Part shown: one piece after another, positions 1 through 13,594 of the stretch
How positions within the stretch are numbered: position 1 is the stretch's first letter
Layout: every line of letters starts with the position of its first letter
Assembly (NCBI GenBank): GCA_902702965.1
Contig: CACRXP010000901.1
Location: forward strand, 96,549 to 160,548
Direction: 5' to 3'
Origin: Spirometra erinaceieuropaei
Lineage: Eukaryota > Platyhelminthes > Cestoda > Diphyllobothriidea > Diphyllobothriidae
Length of the DNA stretch: 64,000 nucleotides
Translations under genes and position numbers: made by a program
Notes under the pieces: model-generated
Database searches by the model: none
What the model saw: the letters and a program-made list of their open reading frames with translations, nothing else
Told to the model about the DNA's origin: nothing

Positions 1-1380
1 CCTTCGAGTAAACCTTCCGGAATGATGTTGCATAAGTTCAGTCCGAGAGTTCATATGATGTCGTTATCGCGCTGAAACTGATGATTATCGGCCAAAATGT
101 TTACGTCAACTTTCGCAATGAACCCACAAAACTTCAATGCAAAGGACTTTCTCCTAGTAAGCGCCCTAATTTCTTTGAAAATTAAAAAGTGTTGAATTTT
201 ATACTTGGAATATATACCATGAAGTACTCCGGGAACAATGGCGACCGGCAATTAAGCCAAACTCCTTGTAGCTGTCCCATGGAGCGGCAGAGAATCGACG
301 AAACACATATGTCTTGGCTTTTTTCTAGTACCTGTACTGCCAGTATTGTTAATCCTGAGAAATGTGCTATTAATTTCATTAGTACCTACGAAGTATGTGT
401 TTCTGCTTAAGTCAGTTTGCCAAATTATGGTTATGAGATATACTTTAGGCCACGGAATGCGACCTGTTTGTTGAGTACCGTTCTTCATTGAAGACCATCT
501 GATTTCAGATACATGGACAGTCCGTCTGCAATGAACCCAAATTACTCCATTCATTATGTGTATTTGGACACAATTAGTTAACGCATTCTCAAAATAGAGC
601 AATCAATGAGTAGATTTAAACGAAACTTCTTTGACGTTTTGGGGAGTAAGAAAGGAAACACGTCACGAATAAACTTTCGTACCCAAATAAATAAGTGCTT
701 GCGGATTACACACCGAACCTTCCCCAAGGCACTTTCGAAGGACTTCCAGAAAATGATTAGGCAAGGCTTTCATTAAACAAACAACTACAACAGGCGTGGA
801 AGTGTCCTCTTCTAGTGAGAGCATGGAATGGACAGTCAGACCCCAGGCATGATGAGGGAGACGGGGGTTCATTCGGTTGTGGGAATCTAGTTTTGGAAAC
901 GCACAGAGATCATAGTCAAACAATTCACGCTAGTCGAAACCACAGCACAAAATTTTTATCTCAAAGTGATATAATTTTCTGACATCAAGCAGGGTCAATT
1001 TAGATATTAAATCCCGATGTTGGGATGCTATGCTCAAGCGAAGATTCATCGTAAGAATGAACGCTAAAGCCTCTCGTGCTTCCACCTCGTTGTACTGACG
1101 TGGAAACTGCCTTCCTTACATTCAAAAATTTCTCTCATATAACCTTTAACCAAATATTCTCATAACTTATTCGTGCACACTATAATCTGGTGACATAAAA
1201 TAGCTGTCTTTCGGGGAATTTTTTGACATACCTTCAGAACTCTCACGATGTTTTCGTCGTACATACGCTTATTACCAACCTGAATTAGGGCAAGTTCTAG
1301 AAGTCCTTCAACTCTGTTATAGGTGTTTTCTGTGTCCTTTCGCCGGTCACGCGGTGGCTGCGCTTAACCAACACAGGGGC
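1..1380. other. Unassigned non-coding stretch
   Basis: AT-rich sequence with only short open frames on both strands. None resembles a known domain or shows flanking splice signals that I could defend. No tandem or inverted repeat stands out. Confidence 0.5.
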
Positions 1381-1499
1381 TGGGTCGGCGTCCAACATGT
1401 GTAGTCGGGAATGCTCACACATAACACGTACTCTACCGGGGCGTGGTAGCGGGTGTACTTGCAAGCGCAAGCTGTGCCAGCTGGGATCCGTGCCCCCAT

Positions 1500-1700
1500 T
1501 TTTGATGTTGCGTAAACTCCCGGTCGGTGTACATTGTGGTACTTCTGGTAGCCGGTTGGCGTCGTGTCAGGTACATGCTCTCTCTACCGCCTCCGATCCC
1601 CTTCACTCTCGTGACGCCGGGCCTAAGTGGGGGATGAGGTGGAGGTGCAGTAGATACTGCGCAAGTCTACCATCAGTATAAACTAATTCAGGCTCACCTT
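1500..1700 (+). repeat. Dispersed GC-richer repeat, copy 1 of 3
   Basis: This stretch shares its order of short blocks with 53275-53465 and 58265-58470: a GCCGGGCC block, a G-rich run, then a block like GTAGATACTGCGCAAGTCTA followed by a TATAAACTAATTCA-like end. The copy at 58.3 kb lies between PLE endonuclease coding and a PLE ribozyme tail, so the repeat may be part of a PLE 3' region or a separate short element. Similarity was judged by eye. The open frame across 1397-1681 is not conserved among copies and is probably not coding. Confidence 0.5.
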
Positions 1701-2223
1701 CCTGTGGATATCGTCGGAATCGACGGTTGAGCTGACAGGTGCGTTTTCTTATTCCACAGCCTACCGCCCCATTTTTCGAATTTACAGGAATTGGGAAGCA
1801 AAGGAGATTTCATAAGTTTTGTACCATTTTTCACTTTTCTAAAGGTGAGCCAGCCGGAGGCTCACCCTACGTTACCCGATTATATCCTGTGAACGAATCG
1901 GGCCGAAAAGTGCACTCAGTCATTATTACGCTGTTAACTATTAACTATACGCTCGAAGCAACCTACACTGCATGGCGCATATGAAGAGGGAGAAAACCCC
2001 ATGCGAGCCAATGTTTATAGCCTGTTTGAACTTCTCCATATGTGCTCTTACAGCTGGTCTTTCGTAACCTTGGTTCACGTTGACCCACATGAAGCCAAGT
2101 GTGATTAGTGCAAACAAACTGGTTTGGAACTTCAACCGTATTCGTTTTGGCGTCTCATATAAAAAAACAGGTTGTATCACGCTAATTTTTGCCAAATTGA
2201 AAGTGAACATAAACACCACCAAC

Positions 2224-3054
2224 GATGTGGCATTCCCTGCCAGACATCAAGGGCGTTTCAGAAGCGACCGAGCACATTGCTGCAGAGCTAGGTGTTGGCA
2301 TTGCACACCGCCCCAAAAGCCACCATGCGAAATAGGGTCATGAAAATTAAAGACCGGTTAAAGCCTGAAGAGCAATCTGGAGTAGTGAATCGTATCCCGT
2401 GTCAAAACGGTCCTTGCAACTACACGGGCCAAAGTGGACGCATGCTTGGATTGCGCATACATGAACATAAGTTGTCCGTGCGACGAGCCGACGCATTATC
2501 ACAAGTGGCTGCCAACACCTACGAAATGGGTTATAAGTTTAACTTCGCATCCACGAAAATAGTCGCCCACGCCGGAAACAAAACAGGTCAAGAAATGATT
2601 GAAGCCTGGGCCTCGGATGAGAACTCAGTCAACCAATTTATCGATCTGGCGTCGGCGTACAGAGCCCTGCGCAGTCACCTCCAGTCTTGCGTCGTCGGTC
2701 GATGATTGGCCTATACGCCTTATAACTGTCGCTTGTGCTGTTGCTGATACTACCTCTGACGATGGACTCTTTCACAAAGCGTTCCGATGCTCGACCCCTC
2801 TTCCTCTTCACTTATGCACACACCTGGAAGTCGAAATTTCACCTTCATTCGAGAACATTCCTCTCCCAATCTTCAAAAGTTTGGCTACTATTGAAGCAAG
2901 ATGGTGTAAAGCGGGGCGTTATAACATTTGCGGTTGTGCATTCACCGGGAATCTGAACTGGCGAATTTTTTCAAGGCCATTTGAAAAACATTTCTCCGTG
3001 ACAGCTTCACGTCCGAGTTCTGTAGCCCACTTTCTTTTCACTCGAGCCTTTTAA
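2224..3054 (+). pseudogene. Penelope-like element 3' fragment (GIY-YIG endonuclease and tail), frameshifted
   Basis: The fragment keeps the linker and C-terminal GIY-YIG endonuclease of a Penelope-like retroelement. Reading from about 2224, one frame gives DIKGVSEAT and GVGIAHRP. An extra A in the run near 2313-2316 then shifts into the frame that carries SGVVNRIPC, CNYTGQSGR, RIHEHK and HTYEMG-like motifs, ending at a stop at 2703-2705. GVV plus NYTG correspond to the two halves of the GIY-YIG signature, and the Arg of the following helix is present. The tail continues with the family's 3' sequence. At 2756-2769 it has the first half of a hammerhead (CUGACGA then the GGACUC stem strand), but roughly 30 bases holding the other stem strand, GAAA and the cleavage site are missing. 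No reverse transcriptase is present, so this is a 5'-truncated dead copy. Confidence 0.8.
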
Positions 3055-6000
3055 ATGGGCCATCCGTCTTCAAAGGATTGGGGAAAAACGTACTTATTTT
3101 GAAGTCTGTAAAATGTCAGAATAAAAAGATGGTGATTTTGAAATCAGATAATGCTTTTAACGTGGAAGAAAGCTTCTCAATCTCATAAAAAGTAGAATAT
3201 TATGTTGTGAGGTATATGTGAGAGATAAAAATGCTACAAGAGCAATCATTCTAATTCTTTGCATCTTCATTGGTATTTTAAGTGGCAATTACTTTTTATT
3301 CTTCGATGAAGACTGAGGAAAGATATAACCAGCCAATCAAATGAATTCGAGTTCTGCGGATGGAACGAAGAGAAGATCTCTCAAATTCGCGTCAAGTATG
3401 TTTTCAGCCCGAGCTTCCAAGGGCTTTCTGCAGACTATAGAAATGCCTGATATTCCCCTGAATCCGGATTGAAGGAGGGGAAACATTTAATTTGAACTAC
3501 GTTTCCGCAAGTATTGCAAGACAAATCCCTTAGATGGAGAAGAGGGGTAAGCAGAATGTATTTTTCTTAACAGATTTACGGCCTAGCAAGAAGTCACCCG
3601 TCCGCAAGCTTTAATCCGTGTCATCGGGGCTTTATTGTGAAATCAAATGTCACTTATAATCTTTCAAACAAAATCTTAAAAAAATTTTGGAGTTTTTGAG
3701 AATTAATCCATGCCACAAAACATGTACCCATAAACTTTATTTAGGCCATTTTTAATAAATATAATTTTCCTAGGGAGATAAATAAACAAACTATCATGAT
3801 GGACTTTGTAATGAGCGGTAAAAACGCAAAAATATGACTGTCGGTTAGACAGGAAAGCTGAGTTTTACTACAACTTTCGTTGAAATGGACAAAATGCACT
3901 TTAGCATACTAAATTTTTAAAATAAAAACAACGTACTTTTCGTGAATGCGGTAATTACTTACCTTTATTAACCGTCCTGGGCTCACAGCCTACGGGCAGT
4001 TCTCTAATTGGTAGAATATTAATATGCTCACAATTTGCGAAGGGACGAACTTTAGATAACATAAAACTGAGTGGCCTCAGCTGGACATAGGCGGCCAGAG
4101 CAAACCATTTAATGCCAAAACTAGCTTGCTGGATAACGCTAAGTGCGATTTCTCTTTTTTTGCGAAAACAAAGAGTAGGGCATTACACCAATTGCGCACA
4201 TAGCACAGTATGTTGAGTGACTCGTAAACCCTCCGAATTGTGTGAACTGCCTTCAGATTGTTTCTGAAGAATCCAAAACCGTGAGAGTTCGGAAATATTT
4301 GGAAGATAATATGACCCAAACAGCATTCAATAGTGCGATTTGAGTTAACATAAGTTAATTCGAAACACGGAGATAAAATAGGATACTTGAGCAGCCAGAA
4401 AGGTTTGCAAAGTAACACTAAATAGAGGTCAATCAAAATATCTGGCTGCCTGATCCTTTTTTATTGAGTACCTTCTGGATACAGGGATCTTTTCATTGTT
4501 TAGACCAACAAATAGTTGGGACCTGTTGACGTTAGAGCAGGCCCTATGTAATCCGCGGGTGGTGTATCATCTGGTGTGTTATGTCTTCTCTGCTGGGAGA
4601 TCGGATTTGGCATGTTGGGGACTAACACTGCCATGTTAAAACAACTCGCGCCGGGAAAGGAGGAACAGATTATCGATATGTGCGCACAGCGTGCTGCAAT
4701 CTGCGAAGTAGTTAAAGAACAAACTCCGATGTTAGGCGACGCGACGTTATTTGCTTGATTGTACTTCTTGCGTCGCATTTAATGGTTCTGTGTCTCTCGA
4801 CTTCCCATGGTATGTGAGCAATTATCACTGGTTGGCATTACTACTGATTATTGCATGCTCATCAAGAGGGTTCGATAGGGATCGCATGATGATTACTGTT
4901 CCTACGGTCGGACATTAAAGTTCCTATTCCGTATCACCCTTGGAAAGGGATTGTACTACGATGTCCTAGCAAATGGTTTTATGAAATTTTAGATAAAACG
5001 TCCTTTGGAACTGAATATGCTCTGTTTATTTTACATCCAGATCTTGAAATCCCGCTTTGGGTGTTGGTAAGTAACTTAATTTAGTTTTCCCTACTGCAGT
5101 AAAAATATGTGCTTGCAGCTGTAATCTAGCTTGTCCCGACGACAGGTTGTTTGAAAACTTGAAAGTTGATTTTATTGGTATTCCACTCTGGTGTTGTCTT
5201 GCTTTCCTGAAGCTAAGCAGTCGTTGTGACGGTGCGTCCTGTTTCATGCAGCAGCCTACTTACTTATATATCTGACGCTTTTGCTATGAGAAAAATGCAA
5301 AAAAGTTACACTTCTTCTTAAACCTGTGTTCTAAACGTTTTTTTGGGCCCCATGAAACACGGAGTTCAGGACATTCCTGTCATCCCAAGCTGGACTGCAA
5401 GAAGTTATGCTAAAGTTATGCTATTTTTAAAGAAGCTAGCTTTCGCACAAAATCTCTAAACGTTACTTCATCTTAGCATGCTGCCTCCAAAGTTCTAAGA
5501 TATACACAGTAGTATCGGACTACAAATTCTAACGTTTAAGCAACACCTTACTCAGGTCAAATGTCCTTATGAACATTAATTTTGCATCTACACATTAGAA
5601 GATGGAGGATGTACTTAGATTTTGGGATTCGTTTGGTGCTTCTGCTTGTTGGCACCATGCGTTCACCAAATATCATGACCACTTTTATACAGCCATTGTT
5701 AATAAGCGTGAAATAGTCTAAAAATTACTTCCATAATGTTCATACATCCTGGGAGTTACCTAGAGAGTGAAATATGAAAACCGTAATCTAGCCAATTCCG
5801 GAGAGACAAATTCCATTTAGGCAAAAGTGAAAATGCAATCCCAGCGAGCACTGTGTTCTTACTGCAACCTTGTCGACTGAGTTGCAAGTTTCTGTCCCCT
5901 ACAGACGGCTCCTTCCAGATCCTGCCCCGGATCGATCACCGAGTATAGTAGGAAACGGGCCTCAAGTGCTTGGAACGGAAACTGGGACGCCATTGTTAAA

Positions 6001-6490
6001 GCCAATTATAAGGTGTTATAGGAGTTGGATTTGATGCGTTCTTTTCCTAATTTTCAACCGTTTTAGCATGTGGCCTGGTAATCAAGCTGACGAAGGCATT
6101 TCAGTCAATTTCATTTAACCAGATTATTAACTATGTCCTTTTTTAAACACTGATCTTCCTCCAAAAGTACAGACATATAAGAAAATGTGTTCTTTGGCCA
6201 TTTTATTTCTATGCTCACGTACTCAAAACCATACACACAATTATTACGTGCATATAACCTTTTTGGGGCGTTCATAGATGACTCCATTTTTTCACCCTAT
6301 TTGAGAAGACGTAGGTGGGCCAAAAACTTCTGTCACGTAAATCGATCGCGCATAGGGATAATCAGTCATGCGGTAGCTAGGATAGTTTAAAGTAACTTCG
6401 TCCGGTCGGTAAACAATAAAGCGTTGCGTGTCATGGGGCACGGAGACACAAGACATCTTGCGGTTGATGAGACATCGCGCGTGGAGGACG
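3055..6490. other. Unassigned non-coding stretch
   Basis: Short open frames occur, the longest about 120 codons on the minus strand at 4077-4436. None has recognisable domains, compositional bias towards coding or a conserved partner elsewhere in the window. I see no repeat copies here. Confidence 0.5.
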
Positions 6491-7456
6491 TAGAGTAGGT
6501 GGGATAACTTATGAAATGTCAACCGAAATTCCGAAATGCGTTTCGAAAAGATTAATTAAGCGGGTTGTAAAACTAGTCAGCTTACAACATAATTCTATAA
6601 TAGTTCAGTTTCCACGGGATGCCGGCTTTCGAATGAACTTCCTTTCCGCGCATGCCAATACTACACTCTGTAAAAAAATGACCGCTAAATTAGCATGAAT
6701 TTTTCTCATTGATTTTAGATGCCCCTAAAAGTCCTATTCTATTTCATGGAAAACATACATAAAGATATTCATTTTTTTGCTCATTCGGTAGAACATTACG
6801 TCTTTTTTTAATTTTATGCTCGAAGGAGGGGCATAATTCAGTTTTAAAAAGTTTATAATTGTGAGACTTTAATACCGTGAAATGGCCGTTCATAAATCAT
6901 TATATGTCTGCATCTAACATTGTGGCTCGTGAAGTTAACAATAAGGAGCAAATCCACTGTTAAATTTTATGAACCCTATATGATCCCCCTTTATTACAGT
7001 AGAGAAATGCATGGCTTTCCGTACGCGGAAATTATACGGCTTGTAGTTTGGAAACCCTGAGTCCAAGTGTAACGGTAGAGCGGCTTCAAAATTATTCGGG
7101 AATTGGAAATATTTTTGAAAACAGAATTATATTTTTCCTTCGAGTATGAGATTGGAAGAAGACGTAAATTTCTACCGAATGAGCAAGAGAATGAATATTT
7201 TTATTCCCGTTTTCGATGAAATATTATTGGACTTTAAGGGGCATCGAAAATCAACGAGGAAAATTCATGCTAATTAAGTAGTTATTTTTTGCAGAAAGAA
7301 AGTTCATTCGAAACCCGGCATCCTGTAGTAAATGAAATATTATAGAATTATGTTGTAGGCTGACTAGTTTTGCAACCCCACTTAATTAATATTTTCGAAA
7401 CGAAAACACATTTCGGAATTTCGGTTGACATTTCTTGAGTTAGCCCATCTACTGTA
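6491..7456. mobile_element. Palindromic TA-flanked MITE, full-length copy 1
   Basis: A non-autonomous DNA element of about 966 bp. The left end reads TAGAGTAGGTGGG followed by AACTTATGAAATGTCAACC. The right end is the inverted match, GGTTGACATTTC then GAGTTAGCCCATCTACTGTA. The arms remain complementary for roughly 350 bp inward, passing through blocks such as TTAATTAAG, CTCATTGATTTT and ACATACATAAA. Only a central stretch of about 250 bp is single-copy. There is no transposase frame. TA at both outer edges suggests a Tc1/mariner-type TA target. The same family recurs at 13.6, 15.8, 19.0, 42.3, 49.6 and 56.7 kb. Confidence 0.85.
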
Positions 7457-9212
7457 CCAATAAACCCATATAGTCTGATCAAGGGAGTACTGCTTCTGAG
7501 AGCGGAAATTTTCGGGGCGATAACGCATGCTGAGAGTTACTGAGCGACGAATTTTTTGAAATGATTGTGAATGACTCAATGAGAATAGCATGTCAGGAGA
7601 GAGATGTAAACTGCCAGGGAAAGTGTCCTGGTCACTCATTTACGGAATTTTCATGCCGAACACTAAAGTTGTGTACTATGAAAGGTGTTGTTACCAACCA
7701 GTGGCATGCTTGGTCGCATTTTCAGGGATGACTGAGTCCGTTATATCAAACGCAATATGTTTACTCGGTAAGAGTTAAGTATAGGCGCGGGGTAGTGAAA
7801 ACTGTGGATCACTGCTTATTATATCTTTCAAATATGGTGCTCTTCACAGTTTTTGGTCGACCTTTCGTCTACAGGATGACATTTTCTGACCTGTGTCGTC
7901 CTGAGGAGTCGTTATTGCTAAAATGTCTACACTGGTTCAATGTTCTGCAGCCTCGTATTAAGTTCACTAGTGAGAGAAAAGCTCACTTTTAGAAGTTCGG
8001 CGCGGAAAATAATCCTTAATTAAAAAATACTTGAAATAATGGAAGATGGAATGTATACGTCTGTCAGGAAAGCAGGCGTGTTAAGACGCTTGTGAATTTG
8101 TTAAATACCAATTCGCATTTTCTCACCCCCCCCCCCCCATATACTTAATCCTTTTCGTTTAATCTTTCACCCAGAAGTCTGAAATCGGCCGTTCAGGGGA
8201 TGATGCATCCAACAAAACATTAGCTGCAATTTTGAAATACGGTCGCGGTTAGGAGGGATCACTTAGGTGAAGTCGTAATATTGCCCATCATATAACATAT
8301 TTCTATGATTTTTTAGTCACAATAGAATGCCGGCCTTTGAGGGCATGTTTTTTGTTTGACCAAAAAATAACATTCGCTACAAATGGGTTCTTGAGCAGCA
8401 TGACTTTCCACGCTAATTTTCTATACTCTTATATCTTCAAAGTATGGTATAAGTGGCCTGCATCATAATATTCCTCCTTGTAATTTTTGTGTGGTGAATT
8501 ACGTACCCTCATAATTTTCTGCATGAGGACACTGGATTATTTAGCCTTAAATGACTTTCCCAATTCACAGCTGATTTGAAATTTTATCTGATGCTACACC
8601 TGCGCTGGGTGTTTCCAAGCTATTAACTGCACGCCTTCTGCTTGAGAAAAATACTGGATCCCTCAATATCATTTAGAGGACGCCGCGAAATACTCTTCAG
8701 ATTTTTCAGTGAAAGTAAGCCGTGTTGTATACTTCATAAATAATATTGGTAAATAGCCATCTATGTTGCTGTGTGAATGGAGGATTCACTGGCTTATGAA
8801 AAATCCTGGGTAAGATGTGGTTTTGCAGCTCCACCTTATAAACACAATACGGTAGGGGTTAGGAGTTAGAGTTATGGCAATTATTTCTCCACCACTCGAA
8901 GCACAACCGCACATTCCCAATAGTTTTTCTTTTGCATACAGCTACGTAACCTCGTCGCCTGTGCGTTTCGCGGCCCCAACCGCAAAAAACCCCCATTACC
9001 ACCGGACCCGTATTGCAGGTGGCTGGGGCTACATAACCACATCTGACCAAATTCTGGCATCAAACATAATGTACTACGTCTCCGTCGTTCTGTGCTGAAG
9101 GACTGCTACGTTATGCAAAAGAAAACTAACTCGGTCAATCTCGGCTTAGGAAGGGTCTGTGTCGTTTTCTCCAAGTAATTTAGGATATCTTCAAAAACAG
9201 AGAATAATCATA
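7457..9212. other. Unassigned stretch with a poly-C run and a possible decayed MITE arm
   Basis: No gene is recognised. A run of 13 C residues sits near 8126-8138. Around 8245-8345 the order GGATCACTTAGGTG, GTAATATTG and ATGCCGGCCTTTGA resembles one arm of the palindromic MITE family, but it is too diverged to delimit. Confidence 0.4.
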
Positions 9213-9786
9213 GTAAAGAAGATGAACACACGATCTCTGGGACAGAAGGTATATTAGTCTGGACTTTCGGTCTCGTACAAGAGGCCAGCGTCAGAGACTG
9301 TGAGAATGCGACATCAAATGAGCAGTTTTTGTAGTTAAGCCATAAAGGGGGGCCGATATGAGTGCAGAGGGTGGTATTCGCGATAAGCTGAGTCCCACGC
9401 CGTCTCACGGTGGCGTGACAGCTTGCACCCTTGGCTGAAAATTGGGTCTCGCCTCTTGGCCGCGGGAACGGAGCGCGTGATAGCAGGGGGTTTCGTCAAT
9501 GGGCCTGTTGATAGAGTTGGTGTCAGACACCCAGGCCTCTAACAGTTCTCGCCCTGTCTTATTGCTGGCCCGCGCCACTATCCGCGGGCTCGCGAAGTTG
9601 AATTCGTGGCCCTCCTCCAGGGTGTGAGTGGCGACCTGAGACAACGGGTTGCCTCCTCGGACCGCCCGCTTATGCTCCGTTATTCGTGAGCTAAGTCATC
9701 GTCTGGTCTGTCCTGTGTAGTGGCGAGACCAAAATCCCAGACTAATACACCTACTGTCCCAGAGATCGTGTGTTCATCTTCTTTAC
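9213..9786 (-). pseudogene. Penelope-like endonuclease fragment with inverted tails at both ends
   Basis: Minus-strand coding from about 9722 down to 9405 gives HYTGQTRR, then an in-frame TGA, then SSRITEHKRAVRGG and SQVATHTLEEGHEFNFAS: the GIY-YIG endonuclease end of a Penelope-like element. The expected tail follows at 9277-9213. A second tail copy in the opposite orientation occupies about 9724-9786, directly next to the truncated endonuclease, so both tails point outward. The stop codon and the 5' truncation mean the copy is dead. Confidence 0.75.
9246..9300 (-). ncRNA. Degenerate hammerhead ribozyme motif in a PLE tail
   Basis: On the minus strand CUGACGC (9294-9288) is followed by U, stem strand GGCCUC, loop UUGUAC, stem strand GAGACC and GAAA (9268-9265). 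The flanks GUCU (9298-9295) and AGAC (9260-9257) form a perfect four-pair stem I. The conserved A after CUGANG is C here, stem II has one mismatch, and stem III reads AGUCC rather than the AGCUC or ACGUC of other copies. Probably inactive. Confidence 0.6.
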
Positions 9787-11700
9787 AACAAGAACCTGGG
9801 ATTTGCATATTCGCTTCCATCCGTGAGAATAATCATTAGAAACTAAAAGCGTTCGTTGTCTAGCAAGTTCATCGTTTTCTGACGGTAGGGACAAACATAA
9901 CCCCCGAGGTTTTCGAAAATGACCGAGCATATTCATTGGGACGCACATGATATTTAAAGGTAATCACAAATTTCGTTGGATCGCCAAGAATCCACTCATT
10001 AAAATTCACACTAGACACGCAAGAAAACCGAAGGATTGGCTGCAGATATGCTCAAAGTGCCAGCGTATTTTATCATGTTTATCTTCCTCTTTTTTCAGCT
10101 GATCGTGGTACGGCATCGAACCATGAAATACAAGTTTGCTGATTATACACGATTGGCAAAATGATTCTAAGAAAACGGATGACGAAAATGCGAAATTGTT
10201 TTTAGCTGCTTCGTGCCCTTCAGCAGGAGGCGTTAAAAGCTCCTTTAATTGTTCGCCTTAGCTCAGTTTCCTACCTTTGTTTCAATACATCACTTTTTTA
10301 TTACTTATCCAGTTTAAATTCCATCCAGCATATTCTTTAGATGTCACTAGGGTTCGACTGTAACGTTTGATGCTTTAGAGTTCGCAACATCGTGAGCGTC
10401 TCGGCTCGTCTAGCCTAAAGACTTTTATTAAGCCACACAATGCGCTCCTCAAGTTAGGCTCGGGAGATCCGCTTAATGGTCTAAGTGCGGGCATACGAGT
10501 CATTCTCCTTTTAGTCGGCACGAGGAAAGAGGTATGTTTTTGCGGGGTCATTTACTGTACCCACTGTACCCTTCATCCTGGCGGCTGCATTATGAACGTT
10601 TTCACCAATAAAAATTCTTTACAAAACGAGAAAAAATAAAAAACTTCCGCATTTTTACGGTCTCTTGCTGGAAGCTCATTTTGGCACGGTGTCGCAGGGC
10701 AAACGCTGCGACGGGCACTGATCAATTACGTTCCCTCTGGTTGCAATCGTTGCCCGTCTAACCAGTAAATTCATAAGTGTTTATTAGATGACATGAGCTT
10801 AAGTTGAAAACTGGCAAGGAGAGGTTGTTTTTATGAGGAGCTCTTCTTAAAGTAAGTGTAAACTTCGTTTTTCGGTAAATTATGATAAAAGCAGTGAAGA
10901 CTCAAAGGGGAAGATGTATAAATAAAAACCCTAGTAACTGTATGAAGCATCGAAATATGAGGGCAAATAGTACCTGCGTGACTATCGTGTTTGAATATTA
11001 AAGACTGGTTAATACTTAAAAGTAGAGCCTTCTGTCGGCCTAGCAGGCGTACCGCGAGTTCAGTTAGCTGCTTCAGGAGGATGTTAGGCTAATTTTAGGT
11101 GAAGATCAATTTTGTTTGAATTTTCGGCAATCCGTTTAGGTTCATAATATTTTGGTCACATGACCTGACTAGTAGCGATGTTCTCAAGAACTATACTCCT
11201 TTTCCCTAGTGATGTTCCGACTTCCTAACTTTGCTTTTTATTGCTGCTTTAAAGTATCATTTATACGAAATGTTCGATATGTACCATATTCTCGTAAAAA
11301 GATCCCCTTTTTACGGCAACAAAGTATCTGTCACTATCTCACTTCCAAGTAACGCACGCTTCATTCCTTTTCTGAACTGCGGTATTTAGTGGGTCCTTAT
11401 AAGGAGCCATTCTACGCTGGCATGCCGAACCAAGTCGAGCATAAAATGAAACAGAATGACAAAAGGGAATGTAGCTCATATAGCAGTTTCTATCGTTTCC
11501 ATTTATTTCAAAAAGAAATGTTTCAAATGTGACATGCTTAGTTGATCTATTGGAATATCGAATAGTCCTCTTTGCTCAATTTTGTTGTATAAACGAGCTC
11601 TTCCCTTTTGAACTTTTGCTTCATTCTTATTTTGGAGCTAATTCCTGTGTTGTTAGTACGGTAAATCATTGCACAATTCTATACTACTGGCTGCCTTTTG
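9787..11700. other. Unassigned non-coding stretch
   Basis: No open frame of note, no recognised repeat copy and no RNA gene seen. Confidence 0.5.
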
Positions 11701-11703
11701 GCG

Positions 11704-11870
11704 GTTTGTGAATATTACGCGGTTATTCCGCAGTAGCTGATGAATTTCGGCTCAAATATTCATATCAAACTTTGGACCGTGCCTGAAAAGGTCGGTTTCG
11801 AAAGGTTTGCTCCAAGTTCGCGCATTAATTTCCTCGGAAATTAAACAAAACAAATTAATCAATAAAGAGT
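11704..11870 (+). repeat. Low-copy dispersed repeat, copy A
   Basis: This block is shared with 15287-15435. Both contain TTTGTGAATATT or TTATGAATATT, then CGCAGTAGCTGATGAATTTC or a close variant, and end in CTCGGAAATTAAACAA. The pair is diverged (internal stretches differ), so it looks like an old interspersed repeat in direct orientation. No coding potential or terminal structure is visible. Confidence 0.55.
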
Positions 11871-13594
11871 CACCTCCATTCGGTTAAATGGAGAATGAGT
11901 TGAGAGAGTCAGGGGAGGCTGGAATAACATTTCTGGGTTGATTGTTGTCACCAATCAGTCATGAGCCGACCTAAGGTTCGGGAGACTTATAACCTGAGTT
12001 TATGTCAGTTGGTTGATGGGAGCTCTGGCAGCTGAGGTTTCAGAACACACTCTGCCGGAGCCCATGAGCAATGTTCAGTCAAGATAAAGTCGTATTCACT
12101 GATGTATCTTGAAGGAAACTTCCTCTGCCGGCTCATTTAAACCCTGAATTTTTTCCTGAGAAGTTCCGAACAGCTACTTAACCGTACTTGCAGTATATCT
12201 GCCGTCAATGATTGCTGTAGTTAAGTTTCGCCTATCGTTCTCCACCATTTATCCATGTTTGTGCTTTTGCAAGAACACTTCTCGAATTTTATACCCATTC
12301 CTCCTACGTTGGAAGATTCAAGTCTCCGTAAAGATAAGAAATTAAGCCCAGAAAAGCAGATCGCGATCAAAGCATCAATGTCTTCCTATCATAAACAGGG
12401 AAATAACACATTAAGTTACAGAAATACTACATTTTCATTGAACAGAGGAGGCGGAAACTTCATTTTCCTACCGTAATATATGGCTGCTGAGAGTCCAAAC
12501 ATAGATGACGGTTCTGCTCAGATTTTCAAGACGCAGTTGATGATAAAGTGGTAAATCTCTTCACTTTTCTCTTTTCATGAATTTCGGCAATCCTGCAAAC
12601 ATCTCCCCGAATCTAGACTAACCCCATAGGATGTGCGCGGTCAACTGCGTTTTGACTGTACCGATTGTAATATCTATTCAAATTTAGCTACAGACCCGGT
12701 GGTTATTCATTCATCTAAGAAAGTACACTCGGTTTAAGAGCTAAATATTTTGGAGTGCATGACTGTTATCTACTGGTTAGCAGAGTCTGAGAGAGTATTT
12801 TTGCGTTCGCTTCCTTCCAGGGCGACATTTTAGGCCGCCCGGTCAAGAGTGCCAAAAGAGTTTTAAGAGTTAATGCGTTCCACTATGTGCACAGTTAACG
12901 TTCAGTTATCTAGGTATTGATTTCATTCCTGTAAAAGTGCAACAGTGTTTGACTAAGAATAATCATACCGCCTTACAGGTGATTTATTATGAGTGAGTTT
13001 ATGAAAAAATCATCGGACTTCGGCTCTTTGTAGTTTGACAAATCTTGAAGAGACGAGCAACTTTATCGTTTAGAATGACTAGGACCAAGTTCCTAGTTAA
13101 CGGGGAAATGGGGACAAGCTTCGAATGCTAGATTAAATGCCCCTCTCCTCCAAGATGATCGGACGTTCCGCTAACCATCGAGACTTACGACACAAGGTCT
13201 GATTGCAGAATTAAATTGAACATCTATCGTAATAAAAATCACCAGGACAATTGTGCATGCACTTTTCGAACGCCAAAGACAAAGAGGACAGGAATGCGCA
13301 TTTTATTCTCATTTATAGTCATCAACTAGTCATACTTAAACCCGAGAGCGAAAAAAACTGGACTATTTGTTGACTGAATATAAGGTTCGCATCAGTGTGC
13401 GCATGCCTACTAAAAATCTAGGCGGTGAACAAAGTCAAGGATTGTAGCAAACCGAACAGGTTCGTCAATACCACCGCCTCCCAAGCGACCCTGAATATTT
13501 ATGATCACAGATGAAAGAACCCGAGCCGTTGACCCAATTACATATTTTGAGCTACTGACTGATGATAGTCTGGAGTCGAATTGAAGCCCTTAAG
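11871..13594. other. Unassigned non-coding stretch
   Basis: Only short open frames and no repeat match inside the window. Nothing supports a gene. Confidence 0.5.

Noticed and set aside
1397..1681. 94-codon Cys-rich frame as a secreted peptide gene
   Set aside because: It overlaps a dispersed repeat whose other copies do not keep the frame.
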